Source: Clostridiaceae bacterium (GTDB lineage Bacteria > Bacillota > Clostridia > DSM-8532). Taken from it: a stretch of DNA of 64,000 nt. Both the position numbers and the translations under genes were made by a program. The DNA lies in assembly GCA_012728015.1 (NCBI GenBank), contig JAAYFY010000037.1, positions 175,322 to 239,321 of the forward strand, written 5' to 3'. A model generated the notes under the pieces. It saw only the letters and a list, made by a program, of their open reading frames with translations. It made no database searches and had not been told where the DNA came from. This document shows positions 16,460 through 25,736 of the stretch, piece by piece (positions within the stretch are counted from its first letter, which is position 1; each line of letters begins with the position of its first letter).

Positions 16460-17593
16460 ATGCAAATATTCGATGTAAAACCCAAGGTGCATTTGCTGGG
16501 TACTTTTACCGAATTTGCCGAAGAGTTCGCACTTGGTGAGAATGACCTTCTGCTGACTGAAACCATCCTCTTCGACAGGTTTGTCAAGCCTCTTAATCCC
16601 GCATGCCATGTAATCCTGAAAGATACATACGATCCCGGTGAACCTAATGAACAGACTGTGGACAGCATACTGAAGGATATCCGGGACTGGAAAATAAGCC
16701 GTGTTATCGCTATGGGCGGCGGAAGTGTCATAGACATCGGCAAGGTGATTACTGTCAGGAACGCCTATCCCATACGGGACGTCATATATGGCAGGACAGA
16801 TGCCTGTCCCGACAAGGACCTGATAATCCTTCCGACCACCTGCGGCACCGGCAGTGAAGTTACCTATGGCGGTATTATCACCATGCAGGACACCGGCCTG
16901 AAAACCGCTATCATGGATGAGCGGCTGACCGCCCGCCATGCGGTCCTGATACCTGAACTGATTGCAGGGCTGCCCTTCAGGACCTTTGTCCATTGCTCCA
17001 TGGACGCTCTGGGGCACAGCATGGAGTCCTATGTTTCGTCCACCCGTGGAAACGAGATCGCCCGGGCTGTTGGGGCCAGATCTATTTCTCTTCTCCTGGA
17101 TGGTTATGCAAATATGGTTATCAACGGCCCGGACTATCGCCTAAACATTTTGCAGGATTTCATAATAGCTTCCTGCCTGGGGGGAATGGCTGTGAATAAC
17201 GGCGGCGCAGGACCCGTCCATGCGCTGGCATATCCGCTGGGGGAAAAGTACAAGATGTCCCATGGCGAATCAATCTCGCAGTTCCTGTGTCCCGTGTTCA
17301 GGTTGTACCAGAGCGAGTCTTCCGGCGGTGTGCTGGAGGAACTGATTGACCTGGCTGAAAGGCCTCTCAGGAAATGCGGCTTGTTCACTTCGCGCGAAGA
17401 GGTGTTTACGCAACTGGAGGTCATGTTCAACAAACTGCTGCCGATGCGCCGCTTAAGCGAAGCGGGTATGACGCCGGCGGATGTGGAACCTTTCGCCGAC
17501 AGCATCATGAAAACGAAGCAACGTCTTCTTGTAGCCAGTTATGTACCTTTTACCCGGGACATGGCTGTAAGGATATACAGGGAAAGGCTATAA
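16460..17593 (+). CDS. Iron-type alcohol dehydrogenase (4-hydroxybutyrate dehydrogenase-like)
   Basis: Metal-dependent NAD(P)H alcohol dehydrogenase of family III, 377 residues. The cofactor motif is GGGSVIDIGK at 86-95; metal ligands are D182, H186 (DALGHSMES), H254 (GPVHALAYPLG) and H268 (SHGES). Members commonly reduce small aldehydes, including succinate semialdehyde and, in some gut bacteria, sulfoacetaldehyde. In a transketolase pathway an aldehyde leaves after two-carbon transfer, so reduction of that aldehyde is the likely role here (inference). AAGGAGG lies before the ATG. Confidence 0.9.
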   Translation: MQIFDVKPKVHLLGTFTEFAEEFALGENDLLLTETILFDRFVKPLNPACHVILKDTYDPGEPNEQTVDSILKDIRDWKISRVIAMGGGSVIDIGKVITVRNAYPIRDVIYGRTDACPDKDLIILPTTCGTGSEVTYGGIITMQDTGLKTAIMDERLTARHAVLIPELIAGLPFRTFVHCSMDALGHSMESYVSSTRGNEIARAVGARSISLLLDGYANMVINGPDYRLNILQDFIIASCLGGMAVNNGGAGPVHALAYPLGEKYKMSHGESISQFLCPVFRLYQSESSGGVLEELIDLAERPLRKCGLFTSREEVFTQLEVMFNKLLPMRRLSEAGMTPADVEPFADSIMKTKQRLLVASYVPFTRDMAVRIYRERL

Positions 17594-17611
17594 GAGACGC
17601 AGTATAAAAGA

Positions 17612-17637
17612 GGGCATGACGAGCGGTCACAATGCCC
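17612..17637 (+). promoter_or_regulatory. Small intercistronic hairpin
   Basis: GGGCAT (17612-17617) pairs with ATGCCC (17632-17637) in the 92-base gap between the iron-type dehydrogenase and the VOC gene. No T-run follows. Confidence 0.3.
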
Positions 17638-17685
17638 GGAAGATCGTAAGGGACCGAATATATCAGTGTATTGGGGGTTAGGATT

Positions 17686-18243
17686 ATGTCAGACAAATTC
17701 AAATTCGATCTTGTATTCCAGATCGGCCTCTGCGTAAATGACCTGGAGGCTGTAATGCAGAACTGGAAGGACCTTGTGGATTTCGACCACTCAAAGATCA
17801 TCTACCGCAACACAAAAGACCTGTGGGAAGCAGGGCAGTTTGAAGGCGCGGATATGTACAACGGCAAAAAGGTAAAGCCCTGGTTTATCAAGTACTATCG
17901 CTTTGATTTTGCCAACCTTGATATTGAAATCATAGAGCCGCTGGACAAGAGCCCCGGGAACCCGTACTCGGACTTCCTGATCAAACACGGAAACGGTGTC
18001 CATCACCTCGGGTGCAAGATCAACAACAGGCCGGCCTTCATGAAGAAGATGGAAGAGCTTGGTATTCCTCCGATGCTTAAGACCGAGATGGGCGAAGTAT
18101 TGGCCAATGGCGAAAAGAAGGGCTGCGTTTTCTACGATCTGCGGGATCTTCTCGGAATCGTCGTGGAAGCGGGGAACGTGGTTGTCGGGCCGCTGGCCTC
18201 GCATCCCCTGGCCGGCAATCCCTCGGACTATGTTGATAGGTGA
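17686..18243 (+). CDS. VOC (glyoxalase/epimerase-like) superfamily protein
   Basis: Vicinal-oxygen-chelate fold of 185 residues, a metal-dependent family that includes glyoxalase I and methylmalonyl-CoA epimerase. FQIGLCVNDLEAVMQNW opens the first beta-alpha module, and GVHHLGCKI opens the second and carries the metal histidine. An acidic ligand is plausible in LDIEIIEPL. The ATG at 17686 is preferred to a TTG at 17671 by position of the motif and the upstream G-rich site. It overlaps or abuts the next gene. In this operon an epimerase or isomerase on a sugar acid intermediate is plausible; the substrate is unknown. Confidence 0.8.
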   Translation: MSDKFKFDLVFQIGLCVNDLEAVMQNWKDLVDFDHSKIIYRNTKDLWEAGQFEGADMYNGKKVKPWFIKYYRFDFANLDIEIIEPLDKSPGNPYSDFLIKHGNGVHHLGCKINNRPAFMKKMEELGIPPMLKTEMGEVLANGEKKGCVFYDLRDLLGIVVEAGNVVVGPLASHPLAGNPSDYVDR

Positions 18244-18257
18244 TCGGGGGTTACGAT

Positions 18258-19091
18258 ATGGCCATTAATTTCGGCGTTTGTGAATGGGGTATCCCTGTAA
18301 CCGGTCCGTTTGCCGTCACCCTGGCCGCTGAAATGGGCTACGATGGCTTGCAGCTTGGGGACTGCGGCGGTTCCTCCATGCAATACCCGCTGAACAATCC
18401 ACGGGTGCAGGAGGCTTACCAAAAGGCGGCAGCCGACAGCGGCATGGAGTTTGGCTCAATACACCTGCGCAGCGTTTTTCAGGACAAATCCATAGACGCG
18501 CCTGCAGGCAGTCCCTTAAGCGAATTGTTCAAGACCAGCGTTTCGAATACCATCAAGGCAGCTGCGCAGATGGGTATTCCTGAGGTAATGGGGGCCGCCA
18601 TGATCCGTGACAGGGAACTGTACCCGAATGTGGTGAGCCATCTGCGCTATGCCTGCCAGGTCGCTGAGGACAACGGTGTTGTTTTCACGGTTGAGACCAA
18701 CCTGACAAACGAAGAAAACTTCCGTCTGCTGGAAGAAGTGGGCCACGGCATAAAGCTCTGCTTTGACGCATGCAATCCATATCTTCATGACAGCGGTGTT
18801 CCCGGTGAAATGCTGAAGGAGATACTGGCCAAAAAACCGGAAATCATTCGGCATTACCACTTCAAGGACACGCGGACCGAGGATTTCCATATCGGGCGTC
18901 CCGCTCCCGTGCTGATGGGAACCGGGGGCGCGGATCTTGAAACCCAGGCCCGCATGGTTCTGGACAGCGGTTTCAGCGGCTGGGTATACTCCGAAACCTA
19001 TTATTTCGCAAGGCCTCTCAATGACGGCGGCGACTTCGTAGGATTGGCGAAGGAAGACTGCAAAAGGCTGCGCAATCTCTTTTCCAGATAA
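18258..19091 (+). CDS. TIM-barrel sugar isomerase/epimerase (xylose isomerase-like)
   Basis: AP-endonuclease-family-2 type barrel, 277 residues. Likely metal ligands are E in VETN, D in CFDACN, H in YHFKD and E in YSETYYF, the usual E-D-H-E set, supporting an enediol isomerase or epimerase on a free sugar. GGGGG at 18246-18250 favours the ATG at 18258; an overlapping GTG at 18240 is possible. Last gene of the catabolic operon, followed by a hairpin at 19132. Confidence 0.85.
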   Translation: MAINFGVCEWGIPVTGPFAVTLAAEMGYDGLQLGDCGGSSMQYPLNNPRVQEAYQKAAADSGMEFGSIHLRSVFQDKSIDAPAGSPLSELFKTSVSNTIKAAAQMGIPEVMGAAMIRDRELYPNVVSHLRYACQVAEDNGVVFTVETNLTNEENFRLLEEVGHGIKLCFDACNPYLHDSGVPGEMLKEILAKKPEIIRHYHFKDTRTEDFHIGRPAPVLMGTGGADLETQARMVLDSGFSGWVYSETYYFARPLNDGGDFVGLAKEDCKRLRNLFSR

Positions 19092-19131
19092 TCAGCTATA
19101 GATTCCAGGGTAGAAGGACAGGAGCTTGAGA

Positions 19132-19168
19132 CGGGCTGGGTACCGGTGGTATCCGGCCCGCCCCATTT
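19132..19168 (+). terminator. Probable terminator of the catabolic operon
   Basis: Thirteen-base stem (19132-19144 with 19148-19160, including G-U pairs) and a GGT loop, followed by CCCCATTTT. The T-tract is short, so efficiency may be partial. It lies next to repeats at 19171-19210. Confidence 0.5.
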
Positions 19169-19170
19169 TG

Positions 19171-19210
19171 CCACGGGGACGGTTCCTATGGCTAGCCAAG
19201 GGGACGGTTC
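19171..19210. repeat. REP-like repeat pair beside a transposase gene
   Basis: GGGGACGGTTC occurs at 19175-19185 and again at 19200-19210, the second preceded by GGCTAGCC (19190-19197). The same GGCTAGCC + GGGGACGGTTC unit reappears at 53581-53601. Such repeats are mobilised by the neighbouring transposase family. Confidence 0.7.
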
Positions 19211-19363
19211 TGCTGGTACACTGTCATGTGTCATATAGCCCTGATCATGAAAGCTGTATTTTACTGCTTCCGGCGCGGGTCTCCGGCCTGGGCGCCGCAT
19301 CCGCCTTGCAGTGGAATCTGACTATGATATAATAATCATCAAACAGCACTGTGAGGTATGGCC

Positions 19364-20137
19364 ATGCCGCGGGAAGCGAGAAAAAAGAGCAGAAGCGGGA
19401 TATATCATGTATTGCTTCGGGGTAAAGACATGCAGGCAATATTCCATGATGAAGAAGACCATGCCAGGTTCCTGGATACCCTTTATTCCTGCAGGGAAAA
19501 AACTGGGATAGAGGTTTATGGCTGGTGCCTGCTTTTCAACCATGCCCATCTGCTCATTAAAGAGGGAAGGGAAAGCCTGTCCGGTACAATTAAACGCCTT
19601 GCGGTGAGCTATGCCTGGCACCGCAGGTCGAAGTACAAGACCGAAGGCTCCGTTTTTCATGATCGTTTTGGCAGTGAAGCAGTTGAGCAGGGCTCTTACC
19701 TGCTGACCCTGATCCGTTTCATTCATCAAAACCCTGTCAAGGCCGGGCTGATAGACTATCCAGGAAAATGGAAGTGGAGCAGCTGCAGGCCTTATTATGG
19801 TTTCCCCGGCTATCCCGAAGGCTTATTGGATGAAGCTCTTATCCTTTCCATGTTTGATGGTGACACTGATCTTGCCAGGAGGCTGTTCATCCAGTTTAAC
19901 GAGCAGGCCAGCGATGACTGGTGCATGGATGTAACCCGGCCGGGACGCCTGTCCGACGAAGAAGCCCTCCGGGCAATAGAACAGGCCATCAGCGGTTATG
20001 AGATCTCGCAGGTCAAGCACCTGCCAGTATCGGAGCGGAATGCCCTCCTCAGAAAGATCAAGGCCATCGAAGGGGTATCACTGAGGCAGGCAGCGCGGAT
20101 TATCGGTGTTTCACATGTTCTGATCCACAGGGCCTGA
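19364..20137 (+). CDS. REP-associated tyrosine transposase (RAYT, IS200-like)
   Basis: Single-strand DNA transposase of the Y1 HUH class, about 257 residues. FNHAHLLIK holds the HUH metal motif (H-x-H), and IRFIHQNPVKAGL with the nearby tyrosine matches the catalytic-tyrosine helix of the family. RSGIYHVLLRG at the N-terminus is characteristic. The C-terminus (VSLRQAARIIGVSHVLIHR) is helix-turn-helix-like. GAGG at 19353-19356 fits the ATG at 19364 better than that at 19358. It is not an insertion sequence with its own ends; its partners are the repeats at 19171-19210 and 53581. Confidence 0.9.
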   Translation: MPREARKKSRSGIYHVLLRGKDMQAIFHDEEDHARFLDTLYSCREKTGIEVYGWCLLFNHAHLLIKEGRESLSGTIKRLAVSYAWHRRSKYKTEGSVFHDRFGSEAVEQGSYLLTLIRFIHQNPVKAGLIDYPGKWKWSSCRPYYGFPGYPEGLLDEALILSMFDGDTDLARRLFIQFNEQASDDWCMDVTRPGRLSDEEALRAIEQAISGYEISQVKHLPVSERNALLRKIKAIEGVSLRQAARIIGVSHVLIHRA

Positions 20138-20387
20138 GAAATCCCGGGCTCCCTGTTTATCTCCGGTTTCCACGCATTGTGTTGGTTCCTGGATACATAG
20201 CCGCCAGACATCTTTCGGCGGACGCTGTTCCACCTTTTGCGGCATATCTTTCCTGTATAAACAGCGGATGCTGAATAATTTATCATCGCAGACCGATCAC
20301 CATGGCTCGGGATGAATTTCCACGGTTTTCAGCCCGGGGTTTTACGAACAAAGATAGAAAAACCTGATAAAGAAGGTAGTGAGCACG

Positions 20388-22582
20388 ATGAAAAAAGCCC
20401 TCGGCATATTCATGGCTTTTACCATGATCCTTGCCGTCGTTTCATTACCGAATATCCCTATTCTCCCGTCTTATCCTTATATATTGCAGCGGCATCACCA
20501 TACAGAACCTCAACATGGGGCATGATCCCCGGGCCGATGGCTGTACCGGGGATGTGCTGATCCTGAGGAATTGTGAAGATGTTTCCATCAGCAACTGTGT
20601 CCTGTTCGGATGCGGGTTGAACGGCTTGGTGGCCAGGGACTGCGCGAATGTGACCTTTTCGGACTCCAATATTATCGGACTGCTCTCATTACATCATGAA
20701 CCTGACCAGTTGCAGGGGTTTTGATTTTGTGCGCGCAGGGTTCCTCAGGCAAGGTTATGGCTTAACATACGCCGAGTGTGAGGATTTTAACTTTAAGGAT
20801 TGCTTCATGCTGGATAAGCCGGATTCCCTGATCAATTCAAGCGATATCAGTATGGTCGCCCAATACAACCTCGGTCCAACTGCCGAACCTTCGGAAGAGT
20901 CCTCCGGCAACCTGGAGATCCGGATCAACTGGTTGGAGGGATATAATGATTTCGGACCCCGCACAGGCAGGATTGAGCTGATCAGAAGCCCTGGGGATAA
21001 GGGACAGGTCAGTTACCGTCTTGAGACAGAGATAGGCACGATTGTCCGGTATAGGGGAGATGCCATTACTGATCTTGGCACCTCATGCGAACTTACCGAC
21101 CTTAAAGGCCTGTATATCACCGAAAACCCGGGCCAGGAGTTCAGGCACAATGCCGACGGCGCTTTCAGGGTCAGCGCCTATGTCGATGGTAAGCTGGTGG
21201 GAACCCATACCCAGAGGATTTATTACAGCCATTTCGCCAAAGCTTACTATACGCTGATAGCCAACGGTATCCCCGCCATTCCGAGCCCGCTGGAGAACCG
21301 GTATGCCTTTTTCAGCCTTTTAAGGCTTGACGACATGTCCCTGGATGCCCTGCTGTCCCGGTTCGGGAATCGGTATACCAAAGAAGAGTACTATGGAGAA
21401 ACCCTGTATATATATGACTACGGACTGGTCCTCAGCCAGAAGGGTGACGGGAATGTCAGCAGGATCTATCTCGGTGATGAATGCTTCGCTCCTGGCGGGA
21501 ACATGGTAAGGAAAGCGGACCTTATGGAGGATGGAGGGCTTGAAACAGCCGTACTCTATGAGTGGAACGGTTATTACGGGCTATATGTGGGAAATGAGTC
21601 AACGGGCGCATATGTAAACGAGATGCTGGGCTTTACACAGGTTTATGAGTGGGAGCTTGCGGATCTTGCGGGTGACAGCCGGCCCGAGATCTATATCTCG
21701 GGAAGTGGTTACAGCGAAGAGTTTCGATGCCTGTTTACCGTGAAAAACGGTAAACTGGAGAAGTTGTTTTCGCCGTTGGATGAGATGGGCCAGCACAGCA
21801 GGATTACCTGCGAGCTGAAAGGAAAACAGCTCACCGTTGCCATTGCCGGCGAGACTGGAAAGATGTCCTGTACCCTGCCCGACAGGTTATTCCCGGAGTG
21901 CGGAGGACTGGACGACAGCAGTGCCCTGTCACTGGGCAGTGACTGGAAGCCTGCCGAGAGAAACGGTCAGAGGCTCATCCGACTTACCTGCACGGTTCGG
22001 AAGAAGGTTGGAGAGTATTATCACGGGCCGCTGGGAGATGTGATGTTTCCGGAGTATATGATCGATTTTTACGCCGACGTGGCATGGGCCACCTTATGGC
22101 TGAAGCATGACGGCTTGGCCTGGCAGGTCATCGATAGCCAGCTTTCCATGAGGTATGGTGACGGGACCGGGGACGATGTGCCCCCCATTGCCTATGATGA
22201 GGCCAGGATAGGCCCTGGACATGCCTGTGGAGGAGGCTATCCGGGAACTTGGCGGCGATCCTGATGACTATCGCCTGGAGAAGATTGAATCCGAAGGAAC
22301 AACAATTGGTGGTATTCATCTATTTAGTTATTTGGGCACACTTCACAAGATTGTTTTAACCCCGGGAAGCAAACATGCCACTGCAAGGGGTTAAAAGCCG
22401 GTGACAGGGTTGAAACCCTGGAAAAACTCTATGGCAGGCCCGATGTCGGGCGGTACGAGGATGGGCTGGTTTACTGGTATTTCACCGTTGGGGGGAGGTG
22501 CATGGTAAACAGGATCATGCTCGTGAGGATTGAGGACGGCCATGTAGGTTCGGTAGAATTCTTTGAGTATGTGGGCCATTGA
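20388..22582 (+). pseudogene. Decayed gene for a secreted beta-helix protein
   Basis: One ancestral gene can be followed through at least four frames. 20388-20525 encodes a signal peptide (MKKALGIFMAFTMILAVV). From about 20485 another frame gives right-handed beta-helix repeats (GITIQNLNMG, NCEDVSISNC, VTFSDSNII) to about 20680. A shift then leads into a frame open to 22264 that begins NLTSCRGFDF and continues through a long C-terminal region. After another shift near 22215 it reads on to about 22395, where loss of one G in AGGGGTTAAAA moves the frame to LKAGDRVETLEKLYGRP, ending at 22582. The 5' part also seems to have lost sequence between signal and repeats. The product was probably an exported surface protein of unknown function. 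Confidence 0.75.
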
Positions 22583-22614
22583 TTTTTTACAGGGCATATT
22601 ATTACCCAACGGTT

Positions 22615-22661
22615 ACAGTTTCCTTAAATCACCGGAAAAAGCGGCAGGAAACTGTTTTTTT
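22615..22661 (+). terminator. Intrinsic terminator
   Basis: ACAGTTTCC (22615-22623) pairs with GGAAACTGT (22647-22655) followed by a run of seven T. It ends the decayed gene upstream. Confidence 0.85.
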
Positions 22662-22712
22662 CTGCTAAAATGAAAGGCAGGTGATCCCAATAACATACAC
22701 AGGAGAAAGGGT

Positions 22713-25613
22713 ATGAAGAACATTGCGAGAGTACTGATTGTCTTCCTTTTGATCTTCTCATTAACCATTTCGGTGTTTGCGGCCGATGCGCCGATACCCG
22801 GCCGGTCGGTCAGGGCTGATTTCCGCGGACTATGGGTATCTACGGTGGTGAATATCGACTATCCCGTAAAGCCCACCACCGACCCTGCCAAACTGAAGAG
22901 CGAAGCCATCAGGATCCTGGACCTGGCCCAGGATACCGGTTTTAACGCCATTTTCCTGCAGGTGAGGCCGACGGCCGACGCATTTTACAAGTCCGGTATT
23001 TTCCCCTGGTCCAGGTATCTTACCGGGAAACAGGGCACCGCGCCGGACGGAGGTTTTGATCCCCTTAAGTTCTGGGTTGAGGAAGCCCATAAAAGGGGAT
23101 TGGAACTGCACGCATGGATCAATCCCTACCGGGTGACCAAAAAGGAATCCGGACAGCCTTCCCATGATTTCGCTTCCCTTGCGTCCAACAACCCGGCGGT
23201 TCTGAACCCCCAGTGGGTGGTGAAGCACTCGGACGGCAACCTCTACTTTGATCCGGGCCTTCCCCAGGTGCGTAAGCTCATTATCGACGGGGTCCTTGAA
23301 ATCGTGCGGAATTATGATGTGGACGGCATCCACTTTGACGATTATTTCTATCCTTCCACATCGTTCAATGACCAGGCCACTTACAATAAGTACAAGGCTT
23401 CCGGCCAGAGCCTCGACGACTGGCGCAGGGAAAACGTGAACATCCTGATCCGGGACTGCTACACGGCGATCAAACAAGTCCGGAGCAGTGTCAGGTTCGG
23501 CATCAGTCCCTTCGGCATTTGGGCAAACCGTTCATCCAACCCAAGGGGGAGCGATACCAACGGTTTCCAGTCTTACTACGGCCACTATGCCGATTCCCTG
23601 AAATGGGTGAAAGATGGCATCATCGACTATATCGCGCCACAGCTATACTGGAATATCGGGTACTCCATCGCCGATTACGGAAAGCTACTGGCATGGTGGA
23701 ACGATGCCGTTTCAGGGACCGGCGTGGATCTCTATATAGGGCAGGCGGCCTACAAGGCCGGCGACCCTAATCCTGAAAGCTCCTGGCATGGAACCGGAGA
23801 GATTGTAAGGCAACTTGAACTCAACGACACTATGGAGCGGGTCAGTGGAAGCATTATGTTTACTTATAATTCCCTGGCCAACTATCCTGAGCTCGCCGCC
23901 ACCATAAAAGAGGCGTTCGCAAAGCGTGACCAGACGTCCGGCCGGATCAAGCTAAGCGTATCAAGGCCTTCCTCCAACATAACCACGAGCCTTGAAAAAT
24001 ACTATATCAATGGCGCATCGGATCCCGGTAAGCCGCTTTTCCTGAATGATCTGCCCGTTCTTGACCGTTCAGAGCAGGGGTATTTCGGAGTTCTTGTGTC
24101 TCTGCGTCCAGGCGAGAACAGGTTCACATTCTCCCAGGGCGGAACAACCGTAACCCGGGTCATTACAAGAACCGTCCCTGCTGTAACGGAAACCATGAGT
24201 AAGGCTGAAATCATTCCGACCTCCACCTTCCCAAGCTCACAGTTCTACGGGATGCCGGGCGAAAAAATCACATTGTCATGTAAGGCCCCTGCCGGATCAA
24301 AGGTGACGGTGAAGATAGACGGAAAGACATTCAATATGATCCAGGCAACCCCGACACCCGGCGGTAACGGCCTTTATGCCGCTACTTTCACCTGCAGTTA
24401 TACCCTGCCCGCCTATGCGGGGACTCCCCGGATCGTGGACCTGGGCGTTCCGGTATATACCATGAATTACAAGGGGACAGTAAATACACGAAACGGCGGG
24501 GCCCGCATCGGGGTGATAATGAAGGGCGCTCCCTATTACGCGGAAGTGAAGGTACCCATGACATATACCTTCAATGAACCCTCCTCAACCAATGGCGGGA
24601 TACACCAGCTCTATTCCGGCATGCTGGATTCCATCACAGGTATGTCGGGCAGTTATGTCCGCCTGTCCTCCGGGCAGTGGGTGGGAATGAGCGATGTGAA
24701 TATATATAAACCGGATTTCAAGATTGAGCCCGCCATAAGGAACATGGAGTATAAGACAGGCGATGTCTGGCATACCCTTAAGCTTGACACCTTGCTTTCC
24801 CCCGCAGCATTTGCCGAATTTGACGGGACGAGCATAAAGCTTACCGTTTCGGCCCCCTCCGGGGCGTCGGCGCCTTTGCTGCCTCCCGACTCCCTCATAT
24901 CCTCGGTGGGCATTTCAAAGGATAGTAACAGCGGGACACAAATTATGCTGACCCTGAAACCGGGCGAAACGCTGGGAGGCTACTATATTGAAAAGACAGG
25001 AACAGGGCTGGAGCTGAAGATCAGACGCAAGGCCGCGGTTAAAAACCTGGGCCTGCCCCTTTCCGGCATAACCATCATGCTGGATCCCGGGCATGGGGGC
25101 TCCGACCCAGGCGCCATCGGGCCTCTTGGATGGGTTTATGCCGAAAAGGATATAAACCTGGACCTTGCGCAAAAACTGGAGCGGGAGCTTGAAGCACTGG
25201 GGGCCAGGGTCTTCCTTACGAGGGGAAACGATATGTATGTATCCCTGAACGACAGGCTTGCCATGTCCAGGCTGATGCTTCCGGACCTGTTTGTTTCCCT
25301 CCATTCCAACAGCATGCCCGATGATGTGGACATATCAAAGGTAGACGGGTTCTCGGTATGGTACCGAGAGCCGCTGTCCGCGCCCCTGGTTGAGCTGTTG
25401 TATGACCACGTTACAAGCTCTCTGAACCGAACAAAAAAAGGGATGCATGTCCGCAATTTCTATGTGACCCGGGGAACATGGACGCCGTCCATCCTCCTGG
25501 AAACCGGTTTTGTTCCCAATCCCGTGGAGTTTGAGTGGCTGACCGATGAAGCAGAACAGACCAGGCTTGCGAAGGTCATTGCCGAGGCAATAACCACTTA
25601 CTTCAAAAAATAA
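22713..25613 (+). CDS. Secreted glycosyl-hydrolase-like (GHL10) protein fused to N-acetylmuramoyl-L-alanine amidase
   Basis: Exported cell-wall protein, 966 residues. A signal peptide (about 1-23, ending VFAAD) is followed by a GHL10/DUF187 domain at about 35-400, with RGLWVSTVVNIDYP, FLQVRPTADAFY and HAWINPYRV as hallmarks. A linker of beta-rich, probably Ig/SH3-like modules fills about 420-780. The C-terminal Amidase_3 domain has zinc ligands in DPGHGG (about 790), AEKDIN, SLHSN and the catalytic glutamate in LLETGF, all intact. The amidase part cleaves the lactyl-Ala bond of peptidoglycan. It has its own terminator and stands as a single gene. Confidence 0.92.
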   Translation: MKNIARVLIVFLLIFSLTISVFAADAPIPGRSVRADFRGLWVSTVVNIDYPVKPTTDPAKLKSEAIRILDLAQDTGFNAIFLQVRPTADAFYKSGIFPWSRYLTGKQGTAPDGGFDPLKFWVEEAHKRGLELHAWINPYRVTKKESGQPSHDFASLASNNPAVLNPQWVVKHSDGNLYFDPGLPQVRKLIIDGVLEIVRNYDVDGIHFDDYFYPSTSFNDQATYNKYKASGQSLDDWRRENVNILIRDCYTAIKQVRSSVRFGISPFGIWANRSSNPRGSDTNGFQSYYGHYADSLKWVKDGIIDYIAPQLYWNIGYSIADYGKLLAWWNDAVSGTGVDLYIGQAAYKAGDPNPESSWHGTGEIVRQLELNDTMERVSGSIMFTYNSLANYPELAATIKEAFAKRDQTSGRIKLSVSRPSSNITTSLEKYYINGASDPGKPLFLNDLPVLDRSEQGYFGVLVSLRPGENRFTFSQGGTTVTRVITRTVPAVTETMSKAEIIPTSTFPSSQFYGMPGEKITLSCKAPAGSKVTVKIDGKTFNMIQATPTPGGNGLYAATFTCSYTLPAYAGTPRIVDLGVPVYTMNYKGTVNTRNGGARIGVIMKGAPYYAEVKVPMTYTFNEPSSTNGGIHQLYSGMLDSITGMSGSYVRLSSGQWVGMSDVNIYKPDFKIEPAIRNMEYKTGDVWHTLKLDTLLSPAAFAEFDGTSIKLTVSAPSGASAPLLPPDSLISSVGISKDSNSGTQIMLTLKPGETLGGYYIEKTGTGLELKIRRKAAVKNLGLPLSGITIMLDPGHGGSDPGAIGPLGWVYAEKDINLDLAQKLERELEALGARVFLTRGNDMYVSLNDRLAMSRLMLPDLFVSLHSNSMPDDVDISKVDGFSVWYREPLSAPLVELLYDHVTSSLNRTKKGMHVRNFYVTRGTWTPSILLETGFVPNPVEFEWLTDEAEQTRLAKVIAEAITTYFKK

Positions 25614-25634
25614 TACAGCGAAGTGAAACACCGG

Positions 25635-25664
25635 GCGGCAGGGTGGCTATCCCTGCCGCTTTTA
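25635..25664 (+). terminator. Intrinsic terminator
   Basis: GCGGCAGGG (25635-25643) pairs with CCCTGCCGC (25651-25659), followed by TTTTAT. Confidence 0.85.
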
Positions 25665-25682
25665 TAATCGGCGAAACAGGAT

Positions 25683-25710
25683 TTGATATTTCCTCCGTTT
25701 GTAGTATGAT
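25683..25710 (+). promoter_or_regulatory. Sigma-A promoter for the thioesterase gene
   Basis: TTGATA (25683-25688), 16-base spacer, TATGAT (25705-25710), 26 bases before the start codon. Confidence 0.6.
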
Positions 25711-25736
25711 CATAAGAAGACCATGAAAGGTTCGGT

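Noticed and set aside
4566..19091. Direct assignment of the operon to sulfoquinovose breakdown
   Set aside because: No sulfoquinovosidase or recognisable sulfoquinovose-specific gene is present and several dehydrogenases are unexplained; kept only as a precedent.
20388..20525. Separate small secreted peptide gene
   Set aside because: The signal peptide is followed by remnants of a larger protein in other frames, so it is the 5' end of a pseudogene.
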